DNA from: Trogon surrucura
Taxonomy: Eukaryota; Chordata; Aves; Trogoniformes; Trogonidae
Direction of reading: 5' to 3'
Length of the DNA: 64,000 bases
Assembly: GCA_020746105.1 (NCBI GenBank)
Contig: CM036619.1
Coordinates: 54,234,635 to 54,298,634, forward strand
A model generated the notes under the pieces. That model saw only the letters and a list, made by a program, of their open reading frames with translations. It had not been told where the DNA came from and made no database searches. Below are positions 48,701-61,222 of the stretch, one piece after another (within the stretch, counting starts at the first letter, position 1; each line of letters opens with the position of its first letter). The translations under genes and the position numbers were made by a program.

Positions 48701-51700
48701 AGTATACATAATCTTTTAATTAATTTAGTACTGCCATAGAAAATACTTCTCAAATTGAGCACAACATTTAGAGATTACAAGTGTTTAAGTGGGAATGTCA
48801 TATAATGCTATACCACAGGAAAACTGGAAGATGTCGAGCATTGTTACTCCTCTAAAGCTTTTCCTCCCATTAATGCTCTCCCAGTAACATGGTAAAGAAG
48901 TGAAGCATCACACTCTCCTGTTCTTTATATGTCATTTCCCAGTTCATAGGAAGGAATAGGATGGATTAAGGAAGACTCAAACGAAAGCCAAAGATTGGAG
49001 AAGAAACGTAATGTTCAGACAATGGCTAATAGGTAAAGAGGGGCCAACTGACCGAGCAGTTACAACAACAAATGGACTGTTGCAAGGGGTTTACAGTAAG
49101 AAACAAATTGAAAGCAGGCTACTACATTCTGTATTTCCACTCTTTTGCTGCATGCATGTATTTCTCAGTGATGTTACCACCTCTGAACGCAGTTAACACT
49201 ACAGTTCTGTATTTATGCATGTCTTTTGTTAAATTCCCATAATCAGGGACGCTCAGTGGCGATTTGGTGTTAGTTGCTGTTAATACATCTTATACGCTGT
49301 ACAATGATCCTGAGATTCACACCACACTTAATTTACTAATTTCATTGTCATAGGAGCATGGCAGGAATTATCTAGCGAAAGTGTTATTTTGCCCACTACA
49401 TATACCAAATATTTATAGGTGTATTAAACAGCAATCATATTTCAACAGATCAGTAAATTTAGTACCAACAGATGCCAAACTCCCAAATAAAAATGAACAT
49501 CATTTTAGTTATCACTGAAAAGACAAAAAAAGTGCTGTAGGTTTGATAAAAGGATGTATGTATAGAGCTATACACTGCTCACAAGCACCACTAATAATAT
49601 ATTAAAAATGTTCTCATATTACTACTAACATTTAATCTCCTTTTACTGACAAAAGCATTGTGATGTTACTTCTGTTCGGAAATTGAAAGAAATAATGTAA
49701 AGGCAATTTGTGGTCTATCAGCATAAATAACTCCTAAGTGTAGAACTTGAGTAGTAAATTCTTGTAAATACAAACTACCAATTAGCAATACTATTATTCT
49801 TAATGACTAAGCAACAGCACTATTTTCAAAGCTACCTTCCCTTTTTATAGGTCTGGTTTATTAGCTAACAATCAATTTTGACGATTGAGTGATTGAATTT
49901 ACTAAGTTTTTCAATTGCTTTGATCCCTATCTAAAGACTGTTAAAATGAAGATGAGTCCTTCCAGTAACTCCCATTAATTTGGGAGGCTGCAAAAACTTG
50001 ATGACTGATTATTTATTTATTCATAACTTAACCCAAAGATAAATAGCAAGTTCTCAAATTATCCTAGTATATATTGTTTTGATGGAGGTTTTTGAACATT
50101 AAATTTATCAGCAGCTGTCTAGCCTGCAGTTGCTGAGGATCAGATATAAGTTCTAAATATGCTCTCACTGGAGACATTTAAAAAACAAGTGTTAATATCC
50201 TATTCAGGGATTTGACATGCAAGACCAAGTTGTATTGAACTTTTTTCTTTTCTGACTAACCAAGTTCAAAACGCATGTTGTGTTCCCTAATGTAACTCTC
50301 ATGGCACAAAACTGCTTTCCAAGCGTTCTGAAGTCCCTAAGGTTGCATATTTTTGGCTGCCTTTCTTCAAGTTGATCAGTTCTCATTTTTTTTCAAGCTG
50401 AATATCCTATAGTTTATCTAGACCGAGAAACAGACTTAGGTCTGTATTTTGTTTCTCTTCGAGGAGCTTGCAGCATCTTTCTAATTAATAAAATCCGCAG
50501 ACTTCATCAGCACACAGTTTATTGTCTTTCCTCAACACTCACTTCAATATTCATGAAACTGAATCTAACCCTATCTCTAGGTTCCCTCTTTAAGATATTT
50601 CCTACACATTGATTGTTGCAATTTACCATTTTAGCTTCAGTTGCAGGACAGAGCAGTAATTTATTCAATATACTGTAGGTATTTACCGTAGATATACATT
50701 CCATTCTAAACCAGCTCTACTGCACTGAACACTCTTTTGGTTTAGATTCCCTCTATGAATTACTGGAACTGCAGGTTACAGTTGAGTCACTCAGTGGAGA
50801 AACTGTCCTGGCTATTTGTATTTAAACCGGAGCATATTATACCACTGAAAATTGATCCCAAATGTAGGAGTGTCGTCAGCTCTGAGCATACTTTGGAATA
50901 CACTTATCCTAGTGCAGAATATTCTTAGGGATTTGCTTTCACTACTTTATACACTGGAGTTGTAATTACATCCTGCTAGTATCACAGCACACAAACTCTC
51001 CAAGCAAGAGCCTGTAATTACAATGTTGTGAAACTTCTGCTGTTCAGTAGCACAAATTACTGTTGAACGTTCTGGTGCAAGTCAGCAGACAAAAATCACA
51101 GGGATAGCCAAAGCACAGAGAAACAAAGGTGGCTTTACATCATCTTTACACTTTACCCTCTTTGTGTTGTAGACTACCTACATCATTATATGATGATGGC
51201 TGCAATAAGCCCATGCAGAAATGATGAGCCAGAGCAAGTATGAAGAAGTAATTACAGCAATTAATATTGTGACAAATATATGTCACACACAGTTTTGTCA
51301 ATGTTAAGCTTCCTTTGCTGCAAGGTCTCCAAAACAGAGTTCAATGTACTCCCTAGTCTAGCAACAGGAAGACCATGCTTCCTTTTAGTGACAGAACTTT
51401 GACAGCAGAAAATATTTTATGGAACGTTCTTACGGCTAGTAAAATCCAGTAATTCACTAAATTCACCACTGATAAACAGAGAAGCTTTGGGTGGGCAAAA
51501 CAAAAAAACATGACGCTGTAACAAAGCTCAGACTTGCTTAAGCTCCAGATAAAGGCTCCAGAATGGGGATACAGAATCAAGCATTTTATCAAAAACTGAC
51601 TGCACTTGACCTGAACACAAGGCAAAAAATATCCCAACTTGAATAGAAACTGGAGGTATATAGAAGACTTTCAGGGTGGGCACAGCCCTGTCTTCCTAAC

Positions 51701-52158
51701 TAAAGAAATAATTTGTATTTTTTCATCCTGAAAGATTTGCAAGTGCAAATTGAGCTTGAAAAGGGCATTACGTTCAGATGATATTTTAATAGCCTGCACT
51801 CGTTGATGTTTTAATTAAAAGTGGCAGTATGTTTAGAACTGTCTTCTCAATGTTCCCTGGCTAGAGAACATGTAGATTCAATCAAATTTCAGAAAAGTCA
51901 CAAAAGGAAACATTGGACTAATTTTAGATGGGTGACAGTGTTTCATATCCCAGTGTAGACATATCACAAATTTTTCCCCAGTGTGCTTTCTTCCTTTCGA
52001 GCACCATGGGAATAGAGCTGCATACACATAATTTTCATGTATTGAAATCACACATTAATTTTCCAGTACTGATACAATCTTCAGTCTGCTATCTTAGGCA
52101 ATGTGTGCTTTCAGCTAGTGGGGCACAGTCCAAATTCTTTGTGGGAGAAGTAGGAAAC
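42782..52158. other. Unique AT-rich non-coding DNA, about 9.4 kb
   Basis: No gene or confirmed transposon. Contains a 23-bp tandem duplication (42982-43027). A GC-richer patch at 46990-47200 has a 61-codon minus frame (46962-47147) that runs into AAAA|GTAAGC, noted but not called. A 28-base CR1-like string near 50163-50190 is too short to call. Confidence 0.5.
42982..43027 (+). repeat. 23-bp tandem duplication
   Basis: CATCTCCTTTATAGTCCAAG plus CAA followed by CATCTCCTTCATAGTCCAAG plus AAA, two mismatches between units. Confidence 0.88.
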
Positions 52159-52887
52159 TGTGATGGGTTTGATCTTGGCTGACTGCCAAGCACCCACCCA
52201 GCTGCTCTCTCCCTCTCCCCCTTCAACAGGAAAGCAGAAGAAAAGAAGATGAAAAGCTCAGCATAAAGGCAGGGAGATCACTCATCTGTTACCATCGGGG
52301 GCAAAATAGACTCAGCTTTGGAAATTAATTTAATTTATAGCCAAAGAAAAATAGAGTAGGATGGTGAGACACAAAGACAAAACTAAAAATACTTCTCCCC
52401 TACCCTTCTTCCCAGGTTCAGCTTCCCACCTCCGTTTCCAACTCTTCTACCTGCCTGCCAGCATTGCAGAGAGATGGGGAGTGGGGGTTACGACCAGTCC
52501 TTAACGCTTCATCTCTGCTGCTCCTTCCTCCTGATACTGCTCCCCGGCTCCTGGGGTACCTCTGCCCTCTCCTGCTTCACTGACCTTAGTGTATGTAGGG
52601 CCATTTCGTTTCACATTTTTCTCACTCCTCTCTCTCACACCTCCTGTACAGCATTTTTTACCCTTTCTTCACATTATATATATTTATATAATTTATTATT
52701 TATATAATATTTGCATTATTATAGAGGTGCCACCAGCATCACTGCTAAGTGCAGCCATGCCTTGTGGTGGGTTGGATGGAGGTGGCTGAAACCAGGTATG
52801 TCCAACACTGGGGCAGCCCTGGCCTCTCCTCACGGAAATGTCTCAACAACAACCCTGGTCAGTGCCTGGCCATCCTCACTCAATACA
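52159..52887 (-). mobile_element. ERV-type solo LTR, copy B (729 bp)
   Basis: On the plus strand it starts TGTGATGGGTTTGATCTTGG and ends CTCAATACA, so it has TG...CA ends in either direction. GAAAC (52154-52158) and GAAAT (52888-52892) flank it and may be a 5-bp target duplication with one mutation. A TATA-rich stretch (52673-52719) lies about 170-215 bases from the 52887 end, and the AATAAA-equivalent region is near 52325-52345, consistent with minus orientation as in copy A. It lacks the CTCCA-repeat block of copy A. No gag, pol or env remnants adjoin it, so it is a solo LTR produced by recombination. Overlapping plus-strand frames (52474-52940) are shadows. Confidence 0.7.
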
Positions 52888-54655
52888 GAAATAAAACCAG
52901 CAAAGGCAATAAGCTACGAAAGATAGATATGTGTCTTTAAAAAAAAGTACTATCTTTTCTTTTGTCAAAACAATAGTTTGAGAGTGCAGCTCAAGAACAT
53001 TTATGGTGACTCAACTGATCGCTTTAATTATCTCATTAAAAAAGTAATTCCATTTGGACAGAAACAAATTGAGATGCTCGGTAGTTGATTGGAAAAATGA
53101 AATAAAACACCGAATTTGATGGAAACCAGACAGGTTTAAGGTGCACAGTTCACAATATCTACGTTCATCACTCTGTGATAAATGGTATGTTATGATGTCA
53201 TCCCATTAGCTCAAAATTTCACTTGAATGTCAGAGAGAAAAAATGAGTCAAGAATTAGGGCATGTAGGTAGACAACATCAAAAAGTATTAAAAAATTTCT
53301 TAAGCATACACTTGAGTATGAAATTAACTTCATTACACATTGCCTTTCAAAGTAAGTTCAAAGCCACAACTAATGTAGTCCTTTCCATCAAAGGGTCATT
53401 TCATTTATTCTCTCTACTGAGGTCCGTGCTGCATGACTAAAATCAAGGCATTCATAGAACAGAATATTAGAAGAGTAAATTAACTGCTAGCAGAAACTAT
53501 ACATAGTGTAACTGGAACATATTTGAGAAAATAAAATTATTTTTCCAGTAAGATTGCAAGAATTTAGAGAAAGAATGATGTGTCTGAGGCAAGAGCATGT
53601 TCCTCGTATTATACATCTTCTTACTTAGAATACTGTTTTCAAAATGTCAAATAATTTAGCAATAATAGGTCCTGGTTTTGTTTTTCTACTCTTTATTACA
53701 GCAGAATGAAAGTCAAATAACACTCATCTGTCACACTCAGTAGTAACAGGTTTACATATGTTTATGTGCTATAAAAATATTATTTTCTTTCTCAGTTTCT
53801 TGGATTTACCACTTCTAAACCTGTTTTGTGATCCCTAGCCTTTGCTACAGTGATGCTGAGATAAATCTTAAAATTCTGTTTAAAATGAGCAAAATCTTTT
53901 TTTGATGATTTAAAGATTTCTAATGTTGTGACAAGACACTAATTTATCCAAAGTAGTTTTTATTCTGAATAGCTTTATGGATAAATTTCAGTACTGTATT
54001 CATTACTAATTTATAACTCAAGAATGTTGCCTACAAGACTAAACCACCTGGGGCAAAAAGAAAGTGGTACTAATTACCTCATGCTATTTGAAAGGTATTG
54101 ATGCTTTTTGTATACATATATAGAGGTTATTTAGAATATATGTAAACAATTTGCTTTATTTCAAGGAGGAAACTCCCTGAGGTCTAGGCAACACTGAGCT
54201 AATAACTATTGTTAAGAAAAATGCAGTGATCATATGGATTGGTCAAGCAAAAGATCATTTAGAAGATCTAAATAGATTTATTTTTTACCAAAATCAGGCT
54301 GATTTTGAGCTACAAAGAGGAAATTGTCTGATTAAAATTTACTGTGATATTTGGCCCACTGCTGATGAGCCAATCCCTGACCGCACAGTGCAAGATTTAA
54401 AGGCAACGTTATTCCAAAACGCATGGTGTTTCTTGCACTTGCGCATCAAAGGCTCCTATACCTATGATCAGCCTAGTCTGACTATACATTATGTTACTGT
54501 GGGATGAAAGATAAATACAGAGCCAAATAGCAGCTCTCAGACAAAAATCCGGTTTCCTTCTCAGTCTCCTGTAGCTTGCATCTTAACCAGAACCCCAGGT
54601 TATAATGTCCATGATTTGAAGTAAATCTATGCGTCTGCCTACAATGTGCTACCTT
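52888..54655. other. Unique AT-rich non-coding DNA with one unexplained frame
   Basis: No gene called. A 93-codon plus-strand frame at 54226-54507 has fairly protein-like composition but no recognised domain, no signal peptide and no splice context that I trust. Confidence 0.5.
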
Positions 54656-54843
54656 AATCATAGTAACACAGTGTGGTTTAAGTCAGAAGATCACCTAATT
54701 CAATCACCATCTTGCCATGGTCAGTACATCTTTCATTAGATCAGGTTGCTCAAAGACCTGTCTGACCTGGCCTTGGACACTTCGAGTGATGGGGCACCAA
54801 CAACTTCTCTGGGTAACCTGTTCCAAGGTCTCACCACTGCCAC
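54656..54843 (-). mobile_element. Old CR1 LINE, 3' fragment
   Basis: Degraded minus-strand CR1: AATCATAGTAACACAG tail, GTGGTTTAAGTCAGAAG, TTGCCATGGTCAGTACATCT, and the ACTTCTCTGGGTAACCTGTT block from the ORF2 C-terminus. It stops where the next CR1 tail begins. Confidence 0.9.
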
Positions 54844-55018
54844 AGGATCATAGAATTATAGAATCATTTAGGCTGTAAAAGACCTTTAAGATCATTGAGT
54901 TGAAACATTATCCTAGCAATGCCAAGTCCACCACTAAACCATGTCCTAAGTACCACATCTACAGGTCTTCTAAATACCTCCAGGGATGGTGACTCAACCA
55001 CTCCCCTGGGTAGCCTGT
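54844..55018 (-). mobile_element. CR1 LINE, 3' fragment, abutting the previous copy
   Basis: A second minus-strand CR1 of a different subfamily: GGATCATAGAATTATAGAAT tail, AAGACCTTTAAGATCATTGA, CCACTAAACCATGTCCTAAG, and CCTCCAGGGATGGTGACTCA. It ends at GGGTAGCCTGT. It lies head to tail against the copy at 54656, with no continuation of that copy beyond 55018. The junction is therefore either an insertion at the truncated edge or one followed by deletion. Confidence 0.9.
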
Positions 55019-57199
55019 GAAAGATGAAGGACAGCAAGGAACATGAATGGTGAAATGCTTACACGTCTTTTTTTTTTCTTCAGACCAGAATGACAGCATG
55101 CACTATTTTCCATTACTGAAATACTATCTTTGAAAAAGCCAATAAACCATTTCCAGATTCTGTTTCCTGAAGTCAGAAAAGTCAGAATAGAATCCAAAAA
55201 GTAAGAGTGACATACTGGAATTTATACTCTTGTACAGCTGTAAGCAATGTTATGCTTTCAGTTCTATTTTAGTAACACTCTGTTATGTATAGTAAGAATG
55301 TGAAGTCCTGTTGTGTATCTCAGAAGAAGATAAAACAAATAATAAGAAACAATGGCCACTAGAAAAAACACACAATTCTTTTTCCATAGTGAGTTACCAC
55401 AAGAAGTAATAACTTGACCAAATCCCTAAGAAGTTTTGTGCTGCTGTCTTAATAGATGTCAGTCTAGTTATTCCCCTGCCTTAAAAATGGAAAAATAATT
55501 CTGGAAAAGCCACAACACTTATCAGAGTGTATGAGAAAAACCCTCAGTCTCATGGGAAGGCACAGGTCATTAGATTCACCATTTGTATCACTATAGATAA
55601 TGATATCTGAAGGGTGTACGCTTCTACTAACCAACAGATCTGCAACATGCCTCTTTGTTGTCCTCAGGTATGTGCAACAGCTGCTTACAGCTCCCCTCAC
55701 AGCAAGGTTTAGTGGACTCTCAAATTCCCCATCTCTGCTCGTCCTACTCAGGATGCCAAGTAAAATATCAGTATCCCACTCATAGGCTACTGTCAAGCTT
55801 GTTTCCTTCTGCTGAATGATGTCTTATCTATACTGCCTTTGCAACATTCCAGTATGCTATTCTTGCCTAGGCAGATAGAGAAGGCTGTAAATATTTAATA
55901 TGAAAAAGCTACTGTCATAACAAAATTATCCTTTTGAGTTTCAGTTAAAAAAAATTAATCAAATGTAGAATGACCCCACTTTGTTTCAGCTGTGTAGTTA
56001 GGCTTCTGGAACTGAATTTCATCCCTTCAGTTAAGTCCATTTTGAAATGTACAAATAACATTTATTGCAAAAGGGCTGAAGGCTTTTCTTGTTTATCTCT
56101 TTTTTTAGCATTTCTCAGTCTTTGGGATAAGAATAATGTGACTCCTCTGAATTAAAAATGCAGATTCGCCTGCCCCAGACAATGTGTATCTGTGAGTGCT
56201 GTATTGTTAGGATATTGACAGTCTACTGTAACCCGGACAGCTCAGAAACTGCTTATTGTCCAAAGATACTTGCACCATACCACCTAGGAGGAAATACTCT
56301 ACCGAACACAACGTCCCACCACTCATGCATTAACCTTCATTCCAGTGCTCCCACGTACCATCCCACTACACTGTGGGTTAGAGATGTTTTCACAGCTTTG
56401 TCATATTGCTGTCACACCACTGATTTACTTGACACTATAAAAGATGCTAATGGCTATGCCTAGACATTTGATGTTTTCACCCCTTAATTATCAAAGTACT
56501 AGTTAAGTTTGTCTGTCAGCTCTGTGGAAAGTTGGAGGAGGCAGACGCTTCACTCTTGGTCATGGGGTGGCAGCCACAATTACAGCATTCACATTGCAGA
56601 CACTGCATGCCTGCCTGAGAGATGCTGCAGCGGGTCCTGCTCACCTAAATTGCCTTCATCCACATCTTCCTTTGCTCATCTCCATCCATATGGAGCCTCA
56701 GACATAATACGCCTTGCACTGAGCTAAGAACCACAAAGCAAAAGGCCCAATATCCTAACTTTCTCAATTTCTAATGCACAGTGACCATTAAAAGTAAAGC
56801 AATCAGGTTTGTCTCTTCAATAATACAACTAGGAAGCCTAATTTGTTCAGGGATTTTTTTTTTAAAGAACAAAGTATACCCAGAGGAAAGTGCCCGGAAA
56901 GAAGGTTTTCTTGCACAAACAGGCCTGCTTTAGCTGAAGCTGGTTGCTCGGTTACTCCTGGCTGCTGGGAAGGGCTAACCAAATTATATAACCAACTACG
57001 GGAGGTTTAAGGGGAAGGATTCTTTCTCAGAGTCCCTGACAGAAAAGCTTCTTAGCAATCCATCCAAACAGTGAATGACTCCCTCCAGCAATTTGAGTAT
57101 GACAATCTTCTGTGGCAGGGAAATATACAACTTACGTATTTCTGAAATAGTTTATTTGGTAAATGATACCTTTACTAGTGAAGGGACTACGATTAGATG

Positions 57200-57247
57200 T
57201 TTTCACATTTTAAAGGGATTTTTTCACATTTTTAAAGGGATTTTTTT
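57200..57247 (+). repeat. ~20-bp imperfect tandem duplication
   Basis: TTTTCACATTTTAAAGGGA followed by TTTTCACATTTTTAAAGGGA and a T run. Slippage-type. Confidence 0.8.
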
Positions 57248-58104
57248 GTTGAGTTTGGATTTTAATAAAATATCTTACACAATAAACATTTTTTTCAAAG
57301 GACAGGAGAATGTCTACATTAGTGAGAAAAAATTTATAAGATCTGAAACATTATTTAGGAGTAAATGCTAATTTCAGTACCATTTCATACATTAACATAG
57401 TGTGAGTTTATACTTTGTATTAATGAAATAATATCAAATATAATTAAACAATTTAATGGTTGACTGGTTTAATTAGTATTTTTCAAAGACGGATAATTAG
57501 TATTTCTTTTAACCTCAAGGTCACAGCTGAGACCCAAGATCTTACTAGTTAGAGCACTAACAATAATTAGGAGGATAAATATAGCATTTTCACCTGAGAT
57601 CTTGAAACATGTTTTACTTCTGCACATATTTCCTCGAAACACCTACAAGTTAAGTGACAATTTTTAAGGTTCATGCTACAAAGAAGGAGGCTGAGACAGT
57701 GACAGAAAACATTTTCTTCAATCATCATAGTAGAATGCAGAAAAAGATTTTGCACATAAGTTGGTAAACTGTCATGACAACTTTGCAAGGCTGATAAAAA
57801 TACATGTCCCTTTTTCTCCTCCTCCAAAATGCAAGTATCACTGTTGAGCTGACACAATGTCATATAAACACATAAAAGTGCTTTCAATGAAGATAGTAAG
57901 GGCCAGAATATTCAGAAACACTAGGACCACTGATCATGTTCTTTATTTAATTTAAACTTCACTTTACTAGATATTAGTTTTTATTTCTTTACTTATTATT
58001 TCATTTTCATTGGTACAAGACTGCTTGTATAGTACTCAGCAATAGGAAGCACTTTCCATACAAAAAAAAAATTGATTCACTGTTCCTAACATCATTAATA
58101 TTAA

Positions 58105-58136
58105 TTAGCACAAACAACTATTAGCACAAACAACTA
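58105..58136 (+). repeat. 16-bp perfect tandem duplication
   Basis: TTAGCACAAACAACTA occurs twice in immediate succession (58105-58120 and 58121-58136). Confidence 0.9.
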
Positions 58137-60856
58137 TAAATTGACATTTATAGTTTAGGGCAATTTAAGTCCCAAGAGCTTAATCTACGGATGTCAGAAT
58201 GGAGCTCCTTTCTTAAATGATTTATCAGCTTTTCACTCATTTACTACTACTTGTACTACTTAAGCACCCACTTGAAATCACAGATAAGCTCTGGTGTGTA
58301 CTAGCCCAGTATCTTTCTACCTGAACCTTCCAGTTGATCAAGTCAAGACAGATGAACAGCAGGAACAAGGAAATATGAGGTCCTTTCACGCAACTGGGGC
58401 AAACCCACCAATATATGAGAAGAAATCTACTGGTAGTTAAGCAGAAAGCCTGCAGGGAAAACTCACTTTAGTGCCTTAGCAGCAAGACCCTCTTAGCAGT
58501 ACAGTAAGAGGCCATATTCAGGTACCTAAATATAGACAGCTTGTGCCATTTTGCATCTCCAGTTTCTAAGACATTTTTGTGGGGTTGGCAGGTACAAACT
58601 AGGAATGAGACCTGAAATGTGCTCTATAGTAGCAACGGCTTCAAGCCAAACAGGATAACCTAAAGCATCGAAAATGGCAACGGATGCTCAGTTCCCTAAA
58701 CCTGAGTCCAGCCTCTGGTTGGTTCATGCCTGAGACAGAAAACAGCCTCCGGTATTTTAAACAGGCAAAGCTAAGGAGTCTGTATCTTCTGGTTTTGATT
58801 TTGTTTTTGCTTTTTTGCAAAAAGCAGTGGAAAGCTGGCATGCTGCTAGAATCAGGTCATCATCAGAAAACTCTCCTTTCATACAAAAAGCTCTAAACAC
58901 AATGCAATGTTAATGATTCAGTTTCAACTTTCCTGATTTTCTCTCTACAGACTGATGACCTGTACAATCTCCTCCTCAACTCATTATTTTACAAGCAGAT
59001 TATATTTAATAAAATAAAATTGGAAAACAAATTAAAAAACCTCCAAACCTCTCTTTATAATTATATGCTTTCATAGAAAAGGTGGTGTACTGTATTACAC
59101 ATTAAATTTTTCAGGTTTATCTCTTTTCAGTGAAACTAATTAAAAAAATCTGTGAAAGAAAAACATCAAGTAAACGAAGTATAAACTGGTAATATCCCTA
59201 GGTACTGACTACTTTTGCACCTCTTCTAAATTCCCTGAAACATACTGTGCTCTATCTCACATGGGGCACAATTCTTGCAGTAATCTTCACTCTTTCTTCA
59301 GTACGTTTCAGGACAAAAAGTTCTATTTTTCCTACTACAAAGTCTAAGAGGTCCCTTTATTCTCTGATCATAAGGAACCTCTACAAACATTTTACAACAT
59401 TAAAAAAAAATATTCATAATATTAATCACAGGTCTAAAAAGAATAAAATTCCATCTTGTCAGAGCTGCAAAACATTAAAAAGTGCAGCCAGTACAAATCT
59501 GTACGTGTATACATGCATGTATGTATATCTGTCCTTATTGGTTTCAGCACTCTGTTTGGATCAGACAAAATATTTGCAACAGCTCAAATCCAAATATGCC
59601 TGTTTGACACTGAGAGACATTTAGAGTGGAAATGAAAGAATTGCACTGCTTTAGAGAGCAGAGGTACCCTGGGATGTGCAAGCACAGAGGCCCTGTTTTT
59701 CTGGGCAAAGACCTTAAGTCATCCTTCTGCTGACAGGTGTGCTCAGGGAGAAAGAAGGGTTGTTTATCTTAATGTCTATATATATTTTCTGCAGCCTATT
59801 CACAAAAATGCAACAAAGCATCTTGGAAAACACGCTACTGACATAATTCTGTGCTGTGGCTGAATAACATTAAGCAAATTTTATCCAGCCTTTGAAGTGC
59901 AACCTTTCTATTCTCTATTTTAAATGTTAAAATAAATAAAAATCAAGGCTTTCATGTTAGCTGTCCCATTCTTATCTCCCTTTTCTCCAGCAAACACAAT
60001 GAAAACTGGACTAGCAAGGGGACAATAACGTATCATAGAGAACTACACACTTGTTGCAAAATCTTTTGGCATAATACAAGAGGAAATCAGAACTTCACAC
60101 AACTTTATATAAGAAAATTTACTTACACTTTAATTTTATTATTTTGCTGAAGACTATAGGCTAAATTCTGTAGCTGTTTAAATTTACGGCAGCCCAGAAC
60201 AAAGTCCTGCTTCTCAGTGCAATGAATTGTTTGACACCAGATGTCCATACCTGAAAACTGAAGCATATTCACTTTTCCCCATTTTTTTAAGCCCTGATCT
60301 GTATTGACGTCAGTATGTCCTCATGTCACATTTGAATATAGTGAAGCATTCCTCAAAGACTTATTGAATATCCCTGGCTAATATGTCTGTAATGCAGTCC
60401 AAAACAGATCTATAACAGCCTAACACAGATTAATACAACTGACTCATTCTTTATTAATATATGCACTAAAAAAAGTGCCTAAACACCTGCTGACTTTCAG
60501 ACTGAGCTATTTTTGTCAGGTGTTTTAAAAGAAATTGTCAAAGTACTTTCAAACAGAAAGATCAAAGTTCCTATGATGAATTCAAAGGCATTGACTCTCC
60601 ATATTCAGCTCTCTGTTGCACCGGGAGTCAAATAACAAAGCCTGTACCACAGAGCTGTTCACATTGCAGGAGTAGCAGAAGGATGCTGGGGCTCAGCTGA
60701 TGCGTGCTCTTCCCATTCACACTTAGCAAAATAACTTGAGAGCCCAGCATGAGGCAGTGGCCCAGGGTAGGGAAGGCAGGGATGTGCTGTATAACAACAC
60801 CTCCTTTTTGGCTGCTGCACAGCTATGCTCTGCCAAGTCAGACAGCTCCAGGGGAC

Positions 60857-61222
60857 AGAGCCATAAAATAATCTAAGTTGGCAAGGACCTCTGAAAGTCA
60901 TCTGGTCCAACGCTTTGGTCAAAGCAAGGCCAACTTCAAAGTTAAAGCTAACTTCCAAGTAAGATCAGGTTGCTCAGAGCCATGTCCCAGTCAAGTTGTG
61001 AGTATTTCCAAGGATGGAGATGCCACAGACTCTCTCACAGATCTGCTCCAGTGCTTTGTCACCCTACCTGTTTTCCCTAGTATCAAACTGGAATTTGTTT
61101 GTAAACTGGTAGAGCTGAAGACGGCAATATATTCAGACATTTTTTTGAGAAGCACCGAGTAAACCCAGCTCTCAGCCTTCCCATCTTGCAACCTCCTTAT
61201 CATCTTGATGACCCTCCGCACT
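60857..61222 (-). mobile_element. Very old CR1 LINE fragment
   Basis: Heavily diverged minus-strand CR1: a tail remnant near GAGCCATAAAATAATC, AGGACCTCTGAAAGTCATCT, GATCAGGTTGCTCAGAGCC, AGATGCCACAGACTCTCTCA, and ACCTCCTTATCATCTTGATG near its 5' limit. Order and spacing match CR1 3' regions, but indels and substitutions are numerous, so the ends are approximate. It appears to be the oldest copy in the window. Confidence 0.75.

Larger units (their letters stand above)
55019..60856. other. Unique AT-rich non-coding DNA, about 5.8 kb
   Basis: No gene recognised. Overlapping frames at 55464-55796 (minus, 110 codons) and 55600-55785 (plus), and plus frames at 56158-56463 and 59247-59624, have no recognisable domains. 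GC-richer patches at 56500-56740, 59640-59770 and 60600-60860 are unassigned. Short tandem duplications occur at 57200 and 58105. Confidence 0.5.

Noticed and set aside
50163..50190. Possible CR1 scrap (CTCTCACTGGAGACATTT-like)
   Set aside because: Fewer than 30 bases resemble CR1, and neither flank continues the match.
52474..52940. Cluster of overlapping plus-strand frames
   Set aside because: They lie in or across solo LTR copy B, one running through its TATA-rich stretch as poly-Ile/Tyr.
56158..56463. 101-codon plus frame rich in Cys and His
   Set aside because: Spacing of the Cys/His residues fits no zinc-finger pattern, and the length is within chance.
59247..59624. 125-codon plus frame with a hydrophobic start
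   Set aside because: It is Lys/Asn/Ser/Tyr-rich, as expected from AT-rich DNA, and has no domain or splice support.
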